64,000 bases of DNA from an uncultured Fenollaria sp. Lineage in GTDB: Bacteria; Bacillota; Clostridia; Tissierellales; Peptoniphilaceae. The stretch covers positions 17,860 to 81,859 of the forward strand of contig NZ_CAMJVK010000002.1 of assembly GCF_946221515.1 (NCBI RefSeq). Direction: 5' to 3'. Below, piece by piece: positions 1 to 7,068 of the stretch. The notes beneath the pieces were generated by a model that was not told the origin of the DNA, ran no database searches, and saw nothing but the letters and a program-made list of their open reading frames with translations. The translations under genes were made by a program, and so were the position numbers. Numbering within the stretch: the first letter of the stretch is position 1; each line of letters begins with the position of its first letter.

Positions 1-1
1 T

Positions 2-448
2 GATAAGGATGTTATCACTTGCAAAAGCGATTACTATTTGCTTTCACAGATAGCAAACTTAGTTAACGAGGGCTTCTATATAGATGGTGGACGTATGAGA
101 TCATTGCCAGTTGAGATAGGCGGATCAAGCTATTTACCGCCAATACCTATGGAAGCAGATGTTAAAGATGATATAAATAGCATCACGTCAGAAGATGCTC
201 CAGCCATAGACATAGCCATAAAACTATGTCTATATACAATGAAGAAACAAATATTTCTTGATGGAAACAAAAGGAGCGCAATAATTTTTGCTAATCACTA
301 CTTAATAGCTCACGCAGGAGGCTTTTTGGTAATACCAGAGAATGAAGTAGAAGAGTTTAAAAAGCTTCTCGTAGATTATTATGAAGGAGAAGACATTAGT
401 ATAATAAGTGAGTTTATGAAAGAGAAGTCATGGAAAAAGCTAAATTAA
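2..448 (+). CDS. Fic-domain protein, 5' truncated by window edge, His of Fic motif replaced
   Basis: The reading frame is open from base 2, so the gene starts upstream of the window and only its C-terminal part is here. A TTG at 38 exists but nothing suggests it is the start. The segment IFLDGNKRSA matches the FxxGNxR part of the Fic motif (HxFxxGNxR), which binds nucleotide phosphates in AMP-transferases. The catalytic His position appears to be Gln (KKQIFLDGNKR). Fic proteins usually transfer AMP to protein hydroxyls; without His that activity is doubtful, so this may be a non-canonical or inactive member. A strong terminator follows. Confidence 0.72.
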   Translation, partial: DKDVITCKSDYYLLSQIANLVNEGFYIDGGRMRSLPVEIGGSSYLPPIPMEADVKDDINSITSEDAPAIDIAIKLCLYTMKKQIFLDGNKRSAIIFANHYLIAHAGGFLVIPENEVEEFKKLLVDYYEGEDISIISEFMKEKSWKKLN

Positions 449-459
449 ATATCCTTATT

Positions 460-505
460 GGGGAGCAAATGCATTGAAATTTTGATGCAAATGCTCCCCA
501 TTTTT
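460..505 (+). terminator. Rho-independent terminator after the Fic gene
   Basis: Perfect 8-bp arms GGGGAGCA (460-467) and TGCTCCCC (492-499) enclose further A/T pairing and are followed by ATTTTTA. Confidence 0.85.
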
Positions 506-518
506 ATCTGCAAATTTG

Positions 519-527
519 TGTTATAAT
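519..527 (+). promoter_or_regulatory. Extended -10 promoter for the membrane-protein operon
   Basis: TGTTATAAT is a TGn-extended -10 box about 30 bases upstream of the ATG at 558. No good -35 is visible; that region overlaps the preceding terminator. Confidence 0.45.
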
Positions 528-557
528 ATAAGTATAAAATAAATAAAGGAGCTAATT

Positions 558-1493
558 ATGAACTGGATCAATGCATTTGAAATAATTTGTTACATAATCG
601 TCTCAATATTTTTACTAGACGTGATTAAGAAAAAGACGTGGAACGAGCTATACATGTTTATATCAGCGGCAATAGCGGGCTTTTCGCTTGAGCTACTTGC
701 GGTACGCTTAACGGAAATCTATCACTACTCGAAGCTCTACTACATAATGATAGGCATAGAGCCATATCAATTCCCTTTCTTTGGCGGACTTATGTGGGGA
801 GCAGTAGCCGTCTGTGCGTATAGACTTGCCAAGAAATTTAAACTCAGCCCAATAATGACAGCGCTTCTATCAGGCTTTTTCGTCGTGTCGATGGACCTCT
901 TACTAGATGTAGCTGCAATAAGGCTTTCAGGCGGCTTTTGGGTTTGGGACGGTAGACCCATTAACTTAGTCATTGACCACCATACCTTTATGTCCGTCAT
1001 CTGGGTAAACTTCCTTGGCTATATGTTTGAAACACCATCGATAATTTATTATTCACAAAAATATTGGCGCCGCAATGAAAAATCCATAATCAAAAACGTA
1101 ATTGCCGCCATAATCATAGGGCTTATGTCGGTCGCGACAGTTGGCGTTTTAAGCTTCATATCGCTTAAGCTTAATGATGTAACAGATGAATGGTTTTCAT
1201 TCATCGCCTTTGTGGTTTTGTGGCTATATATATTTATAAGGCTGATTAGAGAAATCGTTTTAAGGAAAAAAGAAGTAAAGATAAAACTAGACGACCCGGC
1301 ACTAACAATATTTTGGTTCGCCTTATACGCGTATTGTTTAGCGGGCCTTGCGCACTTAGGTATACTAAGCGCAAAGCCAATATACACTGCGCTTTGTGCA
1401 CTACTGTCTCTTGGCACAGTGCTACTTACTTTGATTAATTTTGCTACTAATGATGAAGATTTTAGTAAGGAGCTTCAAGATGAAGAAAAATAA
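558..1493 (+). CDS. Multi-pass membrane protein, distantly like CruF/DUF422 carotenoid-biosynthesis proteins
   Basis: This 311-residue protein has about eight hydrophobic segments through its length and a charged, acidic C-terminus, so it is integral to the membrane. The central stretch with DLLLD, then GGFWVWDG, and later VNFLGYMFE resembles the D-P / W-W / NFLGW pattern of the DUF422 (CruF-like) family; that link is from memory of the family pattern and is weak. The ATG at 558 has AAGGAG eight bases upstream. The following transporter gene starts inside its last 14 bases, so the two are translationally coupled. Substrate and reaction are unknown, and nothing else in the window points to carotenoid synthesis. 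Confidence 0.55.
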   Translation: MNWINAFEIICYIIVSIFLLDVIKKKTWNELYMFISAAIAGFSLELLAVRLTEIYHYSKLYYIMIGIEPYQFPFFGGLMWGAVAVCAYRLAKKFKLSPIMTALLSGFFVVSMDLLLDVAAIRLSGGFWVWDGRPINLVIDHHTFMSVIWVNFLGYMFETPSIIYYSQKYWRRNEKSIIKNVIAAIIIGLMSVATVGVLSFISLKLNDVTDEWFSFIAFVVLWLYIFIRLIREIVLRKKEVKIKLDDPALTIFWFALYAYCLAGLAHLGILSAKPIYTALCALLSLGTVLLTLINFATNDEDFSKELQDEEK

Positions 1494-2529
1494 TAAACTT
1501 AGCGCGATAATCTGCGCCATATTAGCGGCAATTTTTTATGCGCTTAATACACCATTTTCAAAAGTTTTATTAAAAAATATTTCGCCGACATTCATGGCCG
1601 CCTTCCTTTATCTAGGAGCTGGCATAGGCGTTGGCATTATGTACCTATTTCAATACAAAAAAGAAGACAGCTCAATACGCTTAAGTCGAGAAGATCTACC
1701 ATATACGGTACTGATGGTTCTTTTAGACGTCATCGCACCCATACTTTTAATGATAGGTATATCCATAGGTTCATCAGCAAACGCATCGCTTTTAGGAAAC
1801 TTCGAGATAGTTGCTACAAGCATCATCGCTCTAGTGTTTTTCAAAGAAGCAGTTTCGAAAAATCTTTGGATAGCGATAGCCTTTATAACAGTTTCAAGTA
1901 TAATACTTTCATTCGAGGGCGAAGGAGCATTTAAATTCTCCTATGGATCACTATTTGTAATACTTGCGACACTTTCGTGGGGACTTGAAAACAATTGCAC
2001 GAGGAAAATTTCAAATAAATCAAGCTATGAGATAGTTACGATCAAAGGGATATGCTCAGGGCTGTCATCATTAATCATCTCATTCATCATCGGGGAGCAG
2101 TTGCCTGAATTTAGATACATCGCCTATGCACTTTTGCTTGGCTACGTGGCATATGGCCTAAGCATCTTCTTATACGTAAGAAGCCAAAGAGACTTAGGAG
2201 CCGCTAAGACCAGCGCCTACTATGCAATAGCTCCCTTTGTAGGAACCTTTCTATGCTTTTTGATTAACGGAGAAGCCTTGAGCACTTCGTACTTCATTGG
2301 GCTCATCTTTATGATAGTGGGAACCGTCTTTGTAGTTATCGATACTTGCTTAATTAAACACACGCACTTGCATACACATACGATAAGACACACTCATGAT
2401 GGAAGCACACATACACATGTATTTACACACGAGCATGAGCACAAGCACCTTTTAGATGAAGATGGCAGGAGCCACAACGCTTTTTTGAGCAACGAAGAGC
2501 ATATGAGGCTGCATAAGAATAATTTATAA
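1480..2529 (+). CDS. DMT/EamA-family permease with a histidine-rich C-terminal tail
   Basis: This protein has ten predicted membrane segments in two EamA repeats, as in the drug/metabolite transporter superfamily. I set the start at ATG 1480 because AAGGAG lies ten bases before it; the frame is open further upstream but inside the previous gene. After the last membrane segment (near residue 290) comes a cytosolic or external tail of about 55 residues with over a dozen histidines, many as HTH, HEH and HKH. Such tails commonly bind Zn, Ni or Co. EamA proteins usually export metabolites, so the tail suggests a metal-related cargo or metal sensing, which is inference. It overlaps the upstream membrane-protein gene, and the ArsM-like gene follows after 69 bases. 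Confidence 0.82.
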   Translation: MKKNNKLSAIICAILAAIFYALNTPFSKVLLKNISPTFMAAFLYLGAGIGVGIMYLFQYKKEDSSIRLSREDLPYTVLMVLLDVIAPILLMIGISIGSSANASLLGNFEIVATSIIALVFFKEAVSKNLWIAIAFITVSSIILSFEGEGAFKFSYGSLFVILATLSWGLENNCTRKISNKSSYEIVTIKGICSGLSSLIISFIIGEQLPEFRYIAYALLLGYVAYGLSIFLYVRSQRDLGAAKTSAYYAIAPFVGTFLCFLINGEALSTSYFIGLIFMIVGTVFVVIDTCLIKHTHLHTHTIRHTHDGSTHTHVFTHEHEHKHLLDEDGRSHNAFLSNEEHMRLHKNNL

Positions 2530-2598
2530 ATATTAATAAATAATATAACATATAGAATATTTTAAATATGTTCTGGGTATATATACTATGGTGATGAT

Positions 2599-3348
2599 AT
2601 GAATAAGATAGATACAAAACAATATGTTGATGAATTTTATAAAAGGATAGCCGAGGACAACAAGGTTTCGGACGAGGAAAAGCAAAGGGCAGTTGCTTAT
2701 TCACTTGGCTACACTGACGAGGACATAGAGCTCGGCGGCGACTTGGGTCTTGGCTGCGGCAACCCCATTCAAAATGCTAAGCTGAAAGATGGCGAGTGGC
2801 TACTTGACCTTGGCTGCGGCAAAGGGGTTGACGTCTTTAAGGCGGCTCGTGAGATGCACGGCACAGGCAAGGCTGTGGGCATAGATAGGCTACCTGAGAT
2901 GATTGAGCGTGCGAACTTCATTCGTGACAAGAGAGGCTTTGACAATGCGGACTTTTTAGTATCGGACATTGATGATATCAATCTGCCTGACAATACTTTC
3001 GACGTCGTTATATCAAACTGCGTTATCAATCTTCTTGAAGATAAGGAAAAGGTTTATAGAGAGATATTTCGCGTGCTTAAGCCAGGCGGACGTGTTTCGA
3101 TAAGTGACATCATTCAGATAAAGGCGCTTCCAAAAGAGATTCTAGCTGACCCCATCTTTCATGCGACATGAGTTGGCGGATCTATAACTTCAGAGGCTCT
3201 GAATAAAATTTTAGAAAAGGTCGGCTTTATGCCATATACAATTGTCGAAGAGGACTTGACAGAGGAGTACCTAAACAAGTGGGGTCACGAAGGCCTTGAC
3301 GAATTTATCAAGCGTGGCAAGATACTCGCGATAAAACCGCTTAATTAA
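2599..3348 (+). CDS. arsM: Arsenite methyltransferase (ArsM-type), probable selenoprotein with in-frame UGA
   Basis: ArsM transfers methyl groups from S-adenosylmethionine to trivalent arsenic bound by conserved cysteines. The SAM site is LLDLGCGKG (residues 69-77) and the family blocks LGLGCGNP (Cys53), ISNCVINL (Cys141) and FRVLKPGG are intact. Translation meets TGA at 3169-3171, residue 191, in the segment FHAT-TGA-VGGSITSEAL. In ArsM this exact place holds the third As-binding Cys (usually GCISGALT). Reading continues in frame for 58 more residues, with the usual LEKVGF segment, to TAA at 3346. A Sec residue replacing Cys is the simplest reading; the hairpin at 3189-3203 fits a bacterial SECIS. 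The full length of 249 residues suits the family, whereas 190 would lack its C-terminal part. The usual N-terminal Cys is not seen. Confidence 0.85.
3189..3203 (+). promoter_or_regulatory. Candidate bacterial SECIS hairpin for the ArsM-like gene
   Basis: TTCAGA-GGC-TCTGAA forms a six-pair stem with GG in the apical loop. The loop lies about 24 bases after the UGA at 3169-3171. Bacterial SECIS elements typically place a small loop with a G near its 5' side some 16-37 bases after the UGA. No folding program was run. Confidence 0.6.
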
Positions 3349-3430
3349 TTTAATAATCATGCTTATGGATGCTATTTAATTATGGCGTCCATTTATTTGC
3401 AAAAAAACACTATAACTTTAGCTAAATGAC

Positions 3431-3459
3431 TTGACAATTAGCTTACAAAGTGATACGAT
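3431..3459 (+). promoter_or_regulatory. Sigma-A-type promoter for the ABC exporter operon
   Basis: TTGACA at 3431-3436 and TACGAT at 3454-3459 are separated by 17 bases. The predicted transcript has a leader of about 90 bases containing a GC-rich hairpin. Confidence 0.75.
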
Positions 3460-3487
3460 TAAAGCAGTGAATAGTTTATTATATTAA

Positions 3488-3525
3488 CCCTCCCTCAAGC
3501 TTTTTCTCCTTCGTTTGAGGGGGGG
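3488..3525 (+). promoter_or_regulatory. Leader hairpin with a nine-G tract before the ABC exporter
   Basis: CCCTCCCTCAA (3488-3498) pairs with TTGAGGGGGGG (3515-3525), an 11-bp stem with one T-G pair and a 16-base loop. The G tract runs from 3519 to 3527. No T tract follows (TATTTTAATTT), so it is a poor terminator. It may be an attenuator, an mRNA stabiliser or a slippage site. Confidence 0.6.
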
Positions 3526-3558
3526 GGTATTTTAATTTATATCAATGGAGGTGAGGCT

Positions 3559-5277
3559 ATGAAAGCAATTCTTAACACGTACAAACTAGTACGCAAGCAC
3601 GCTGGAGCCACATACATATTCATCTTAATCGAATCTTTAATCACAGCTCTCGTTAGCCCAGCGATAATTTACGCTACGGCTATGGCTGTCGACTCGATTC
3701 TTAATTATGTACATGGAGAACGCAATTTATTTCCAATTATTTTATTAATTCTTTTATTTGCTTGGGGAGAGGTATCGAAGTTCATTAGAAACATTTTAGA
3801 TATTAAGCTTGAGCAAAAACTTGAACTCAATCTAAACACGGCGGTTATGAATAAGCTAGATAAAATATCTTTAGAAGAGATAGAGAAGTCTGGTTTTCAA
3901 GACAAGCTAAACAAGGTGAAGGATCGTCCGCACATGGCAGTGATTGAACTTTTTAACTCATCCATAGCCATAGTAGCCATAGCGGTGAAGGTCGTGGGTA
4001 TTGCCTTTGTTTTCTTTGCAATATCTACTTATCTTGGCCTTGCTTATATCATAAGTGCTGCTCTTGATGTATTTTTCAGCTTCAAGGCAGTTAATAATAT
4101 GAATAAGATGTTTGAAAATACTTCGCACAATGAGCGTGAGATGGAAAATATTTTAAGGATACTTAAGGACAAGAACGCCATTTACGAGATAAAAGTTTTT
4201 CAAATGAAGAACTTATTTCTTAAGAAGTTTAAAAAATATTCCGAGGCCGTTTTTGATGAAAGGCTTAAGACGACTATTGCAAGTCAAAAATATCTTTTGC
4301 TTAGCTCTTTTATAAATATAATATGGATGGGCCTTGCAATACTTTTCGCCCTACTAAAACTTATTCAAAGAGCAATTACTGTCGGTTCGCTTACAGCAGT
4401 CATCACATCTGCGTCGACCACTTTGGATATGGCTGAAGACTTTGTATATGAAGCCTCTAGCGTAGCTAATTCTGGCTACATCGCAGAAACTCTTTTATAT
4501 ATTCTTGATTATGACGAAAAAGAAGTCAGAGAGCAAGTAAAAAGCGGCGAAAAAATCGTTTTTGATAAATTAAGTTTTAAATATCCACAAAGTGAAAACA
4601 TAGTTTTAGATGAATTATCTCTAGAGATTGACAAAAATAAAGTAACTGCCATAGTTGGTGATAATGGCGCTGGCAAGTCAACTATAATCAAGTTAATAGC
4701 TGGACTTTACAAGCCAACGAGTGGAACCGTCAAGATCAATGGCGCTGAGCCATATTATTTATCGAAAAACGAATTAGCAAATGAGCTTGCGATAGTTTAT
4801 CAAGACTTTCAAAACTATGAACTTAGTATAAGGGATAATGTTTTGCTTGGCGATGATAAAGATATTTCAAGCGATTTAGATTTAATGGAGCTTGATAAAT
4901 ACGATGAAAAAACTAATTTAGGTAAGCTTGAAGATGACGGCGTATATTTGTCTGGTGGCGAAAGCCAAAGGCTTGCCATAGCTAGAGCCATCTCAAAGTC
5001 TTCTGATTTTCTTATCTTTGATGAGCCAACTGCATCCATGGACCCGATGATGGAAGCGAAGATGTATGAGGGCATAATCAAGGTGCTTAAGATGCGTGGT
5101 GCAATCATTATAACACACAGACTTGTCTTATCAAAGCTTGCTGATGAGGTTCTAGTCATTGACAAGGGAAGACTTATTGAACGAGGCACGCATGAAACTC
5201 TTATGAAAAAGGGCGGCAAATATGCAAAGATGTTCACTGAGCAAGCGGCTTGGTATAAGGAGGCAAAAAATGACTAA
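3559..5277 (+). CDS. ABC exporter half-transporter (membrane domain fused to ATPase)
   Basis: At 572 residues this has the length of a type IV ABC exporter half. About six membrane segments occupy residues 15-300. The ATPase domain follows with Walker A GDNGAGKST near 366, signature LSGGESQR near 464, Walker B FLIFDEP near 485 and the H-loop THR. GGAGGTGAGGCT precedes the ATG. The next gene encodes a second half-transporter and overlaps it by eight bases, so the pair probably forms a heterodimer exporting peptides, lipids or drugs. No peptide precursor, bacteriocin gene or regulator lies beside it, so the substrate cannot be named. Confidence 0.9.
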   Translation: MKAILNTYKLVRKHAGATYIFILIESLITALVSPAIIYATAMAVDSILNYVHGERNLFPIILLILLFAWGEVSKFIRNILDIKLEQKLELNLNTAVMNKLDKISLEEIEKSGFQDKLNKVKDRPHMAVIELFNSSIAIVAIAVKVVGIAFVFFAISTYLGLAYIISAALDVFFSFKAVNNMNKMFENTSHNEREMENILRILKDKNAIYEIKVFQMKNLFLKKFKKYSEAVFDERLKTTIASQKYLLLSSFINIIWMGLAILFALLKLIQRAITVGSLTAVITSASTTLDMAEDFVYEASSVANSGYIAETLLYILDYDEKEVREQVKSGEKIVFDKLSFKYPQSENIVLDELSLEIDKNKVTAIVGDNGAGKSTIIKLIAGLYKPTSGTVKINGAEPYYLSKNELANELAIVYQDFQNYELSIRDNVLLGDDKDISSDLDLMELDKYDEKTNLGKLEDDGVYLSGGESQRLAIARAISKSSDFLIFDEPTASMDPMMEAKMYEGIIKVLKMRGAIIITHRLVLSKLADEVLVIDKGRLIERGTHETLMKKGGKYAKMFTEQAAWYKEAKND

Positions 5278-6985
5278 GGTAATTAAAAAAGTTTTTAGCG
5301 TAACACCAATCGCGACCATATATGTCTTCATCTACCATATAATTTCAGGCTTCTTTGTCGCAGCAAAGCTATATGCCTCAATGCACATCATACAAAGCGG
5401 CTATGAATATATCAAAAACGCTCTAGATATAAACGTTTTTATTAAGTATGGAGTCATGCTTTTAATTATCATAGCACTTGAAAGACTCCTTGAGTATTTA
5501 TATGCAATCGCTATGAATGGCTATTTATTTGAAAAGACAGGTAGCTACTTAAATAGAGAGATGGCAGCAAAATTATCAAGGGTAGACTTAATTAATTTTG
5601 AGGATAGAGATTTTTTAACTATAGAAGAAAGAGCGGCTACGGCGGTTGATGACGAAAGGCTAAGTAATTCAGTAAGGTTACTTGCTATGGCACTAGGTCA
5701 AGGACTTGAAGTCATCTTGATACTTGCAACACTTTGGACTTATAGCCCATACTTAGTTGCACTAGCAGCCTTAACAGTAGTGCCGTACCTAATCACAAGA
5801 CTTATACGTGGTAAGGCCTTTTATGATCTGAAGAGCGTAGAAGCCTATGACGAGAGAAAACTAAATTATTTCTATAGCATATTTACAGATACTAAAACTA
5901 ATAGGGAGATAAAGTCATATAACAGCTCGAATTTTTTCTTAAGTAAATATACTAGCGTTTTTAAAGATACAAGTAAAAAATATTTTGACGAGAGACTAAA
6001 AGATGCTAAGTCACTACTTTTCTGCGACATACTAAGCGTTATAGCCTTCTCCATCGCCATAATTATAACGGTAAAACTTGCCTTTGATGGCAAGATACTC
6101 ATCGGCATGATGGGTGCGGCTCTTATGGCTTATCAAAATATGCAAAACTCAAGCAAGGATATGATAGTGACTGTCGGCAATTTACCAAGAAATATTTCCT
6201 TCGCAAGTGATTACTTTACTTTTATGGACAGCAGTGAAGAGAAAAAAGCTTATGATGTAAATTTTGGCAAAATCGATGTCAATGGACTTTCATTTACCTA
6301 TCCAAAGACTGATAACGGTCTTCATGATATAAGCTTAAGTATAGATGAGGGCGAGAGCGTGGCAATTGTTGGCTACAATGGTTCAGGCAAGACAACATTT
6401 ACAAAGGCTTTGACAGGAGTCTATGATGCCATGGGAGAAATATCTTTTGGCGGAGTAAATATAAAGGGAAGAGGACTTAACTTTGATGATTACACTATAG
6501 TTCCTCAAGAAAGGACTGAGACTAATCTTAGTATAGCTGAGCATATAGCATCGCAAGAAACTTATGATGAAGCAAGAATTAAATCATTGCTTGATTATGT
6601 GAGCTTAGACAAATTATATAAAGGGCATTCACTTGACACAAGACTTGGCAAAGACTTTGATGGAGTGGAACTATCGGGCGGCGAAAGGCAAAGGCTTGAT
6701 ATAGCGAGATCCATGTATAAAGATTCAAAGCTTATCATACTTGATGAGGCAACATCGGCTCTTGACCCGATGCAAGAGAGCGAGATCTTAAAGAAGTTCC
6801 TTGACATATCAAAGGGAAGGACGTCCATCATCGTTACGCATAGACTTGGTATATGCAAGAGCGTTGATAAGATAGTAGTCTTTAAAGATGGCAGAGTGGA
6901 TAACCTTGGCACACATGATGAGCTATTAAAAAATTCGCCATATTATAGAGAGATGTATGAGGCACAAGCAAAATTTTATAAGTAA
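5270..6985 (+). CDS. ABC exporter half-transporter, partner of the preceding gene
   Basis: This 571-residue protein repeats the architecture of the upstream gene: an N-terminal membrane domain, then an ATPase with Walker A GYNGSGKTT, signature LSGGERQR, Walker B LIILDEATSALD and H-loop THR. The start is ATG 5270, with AAGGAGG directly upstream inside the end of the first gene; the frame extends further upstream but without a ribosome site. The two ATPases each keep Walker B glutamate, unlike many heterodimeric exporters with one degenerate site, which argues for two working sites. A strong terminator closes the operon. Confidence 0.9.
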   Translation: MTKVIKKVFSVTPIATIYVFIYHIISGFFVAAKLYASMHIIQSGYEYIKNALDINVFIKYGVMLLIIIALERLLEYLYAIAMNGYLFEKTGSYLNREMAAKLSRVDLINFEDRDFLTIEERAATAVDDERLSNSVRLLAMALGQGLEVILILATLWTYSPYLVALAALTVVPYLITRLIRGKAFYDLKSVEAYDERKLNYFYSIFTDTKTNREIKSYNSSNFFLSKYTSVFKDTSKKYFDERLKDAKSLLFCDILSVIAFSIAIIITVKLAFDGKILIGMMGAALMAYQNMQNSSKDMIVTVGNLPRNISFASDYFTFMDSSEEKKAYDVNFGKIDVNGLSFTYPKTDNGLHDISLSIDEGESVAIVGYNGSGKTTFTKALTGVYDAMGEISFGGVNIKGRGLNFDDYTIVPQERTETNLSIAEHIASQETYDEARIKSLLDYVSLDKLYKGHSLDTRLGKDFDGVELSGGERQRLDIARSMYKDSKLIILDEATSALDPMQESEILKKFLDISKGRTSIIVTHRLGICKSVDKIVVFKDGRVDNLGTHDELLKNSPYYREMYEAQAKFYK

Positions 6986-6992
6986 TAAAAAA

Positions 6993-7028
6993 ATCAAAGA
7001 CCATATATAAACGGTCTTTGATTTTTTT
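6993..7028 (+). terminator. Rho-independent terminator after the ABC exporter
   Basis: Perfect 10-bp arms ATCAAAGACC and GGTCTTTGAT around a ten-base loop, followed by a run of T. Confidence 0.93.
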
Positions 7029-7046
7029 GTCTCTTTATGCTATAAT
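7019..7046 (+). promoter_or_regulatory. Probable promoter of the metG operon
   Basis: TTGATT (7019-7024) and TATAAT (7041-7046) with a 16-base spacer lie 23 bases before the metG start. The -35 box overlaps the 3' arm of the preceding terminator. Confidence 0.5.
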
Positions 7047-7068
7047 TATGGGAAGAGGAGTTGATAAG

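Noticed and set aside
3169..3171. Reading arsM as a nonsense-mutated pseudogene
   Set aside because: The frame continues intact to the natural family end, the stop is UGA at a catalytic Cys site, and a second gene of the same pathway shows the same feature.
3559..6985. Bacteriocin export locus
   Set aside because: No precursor peptide, peptidase domain or immunity gene is visible near the ABC pair.
7018..7068. Longer N-terminus of metG from 7018
   Set aside because: Those codons fall in the previous terminator and the promoter, and the family begins at MEKYYL.
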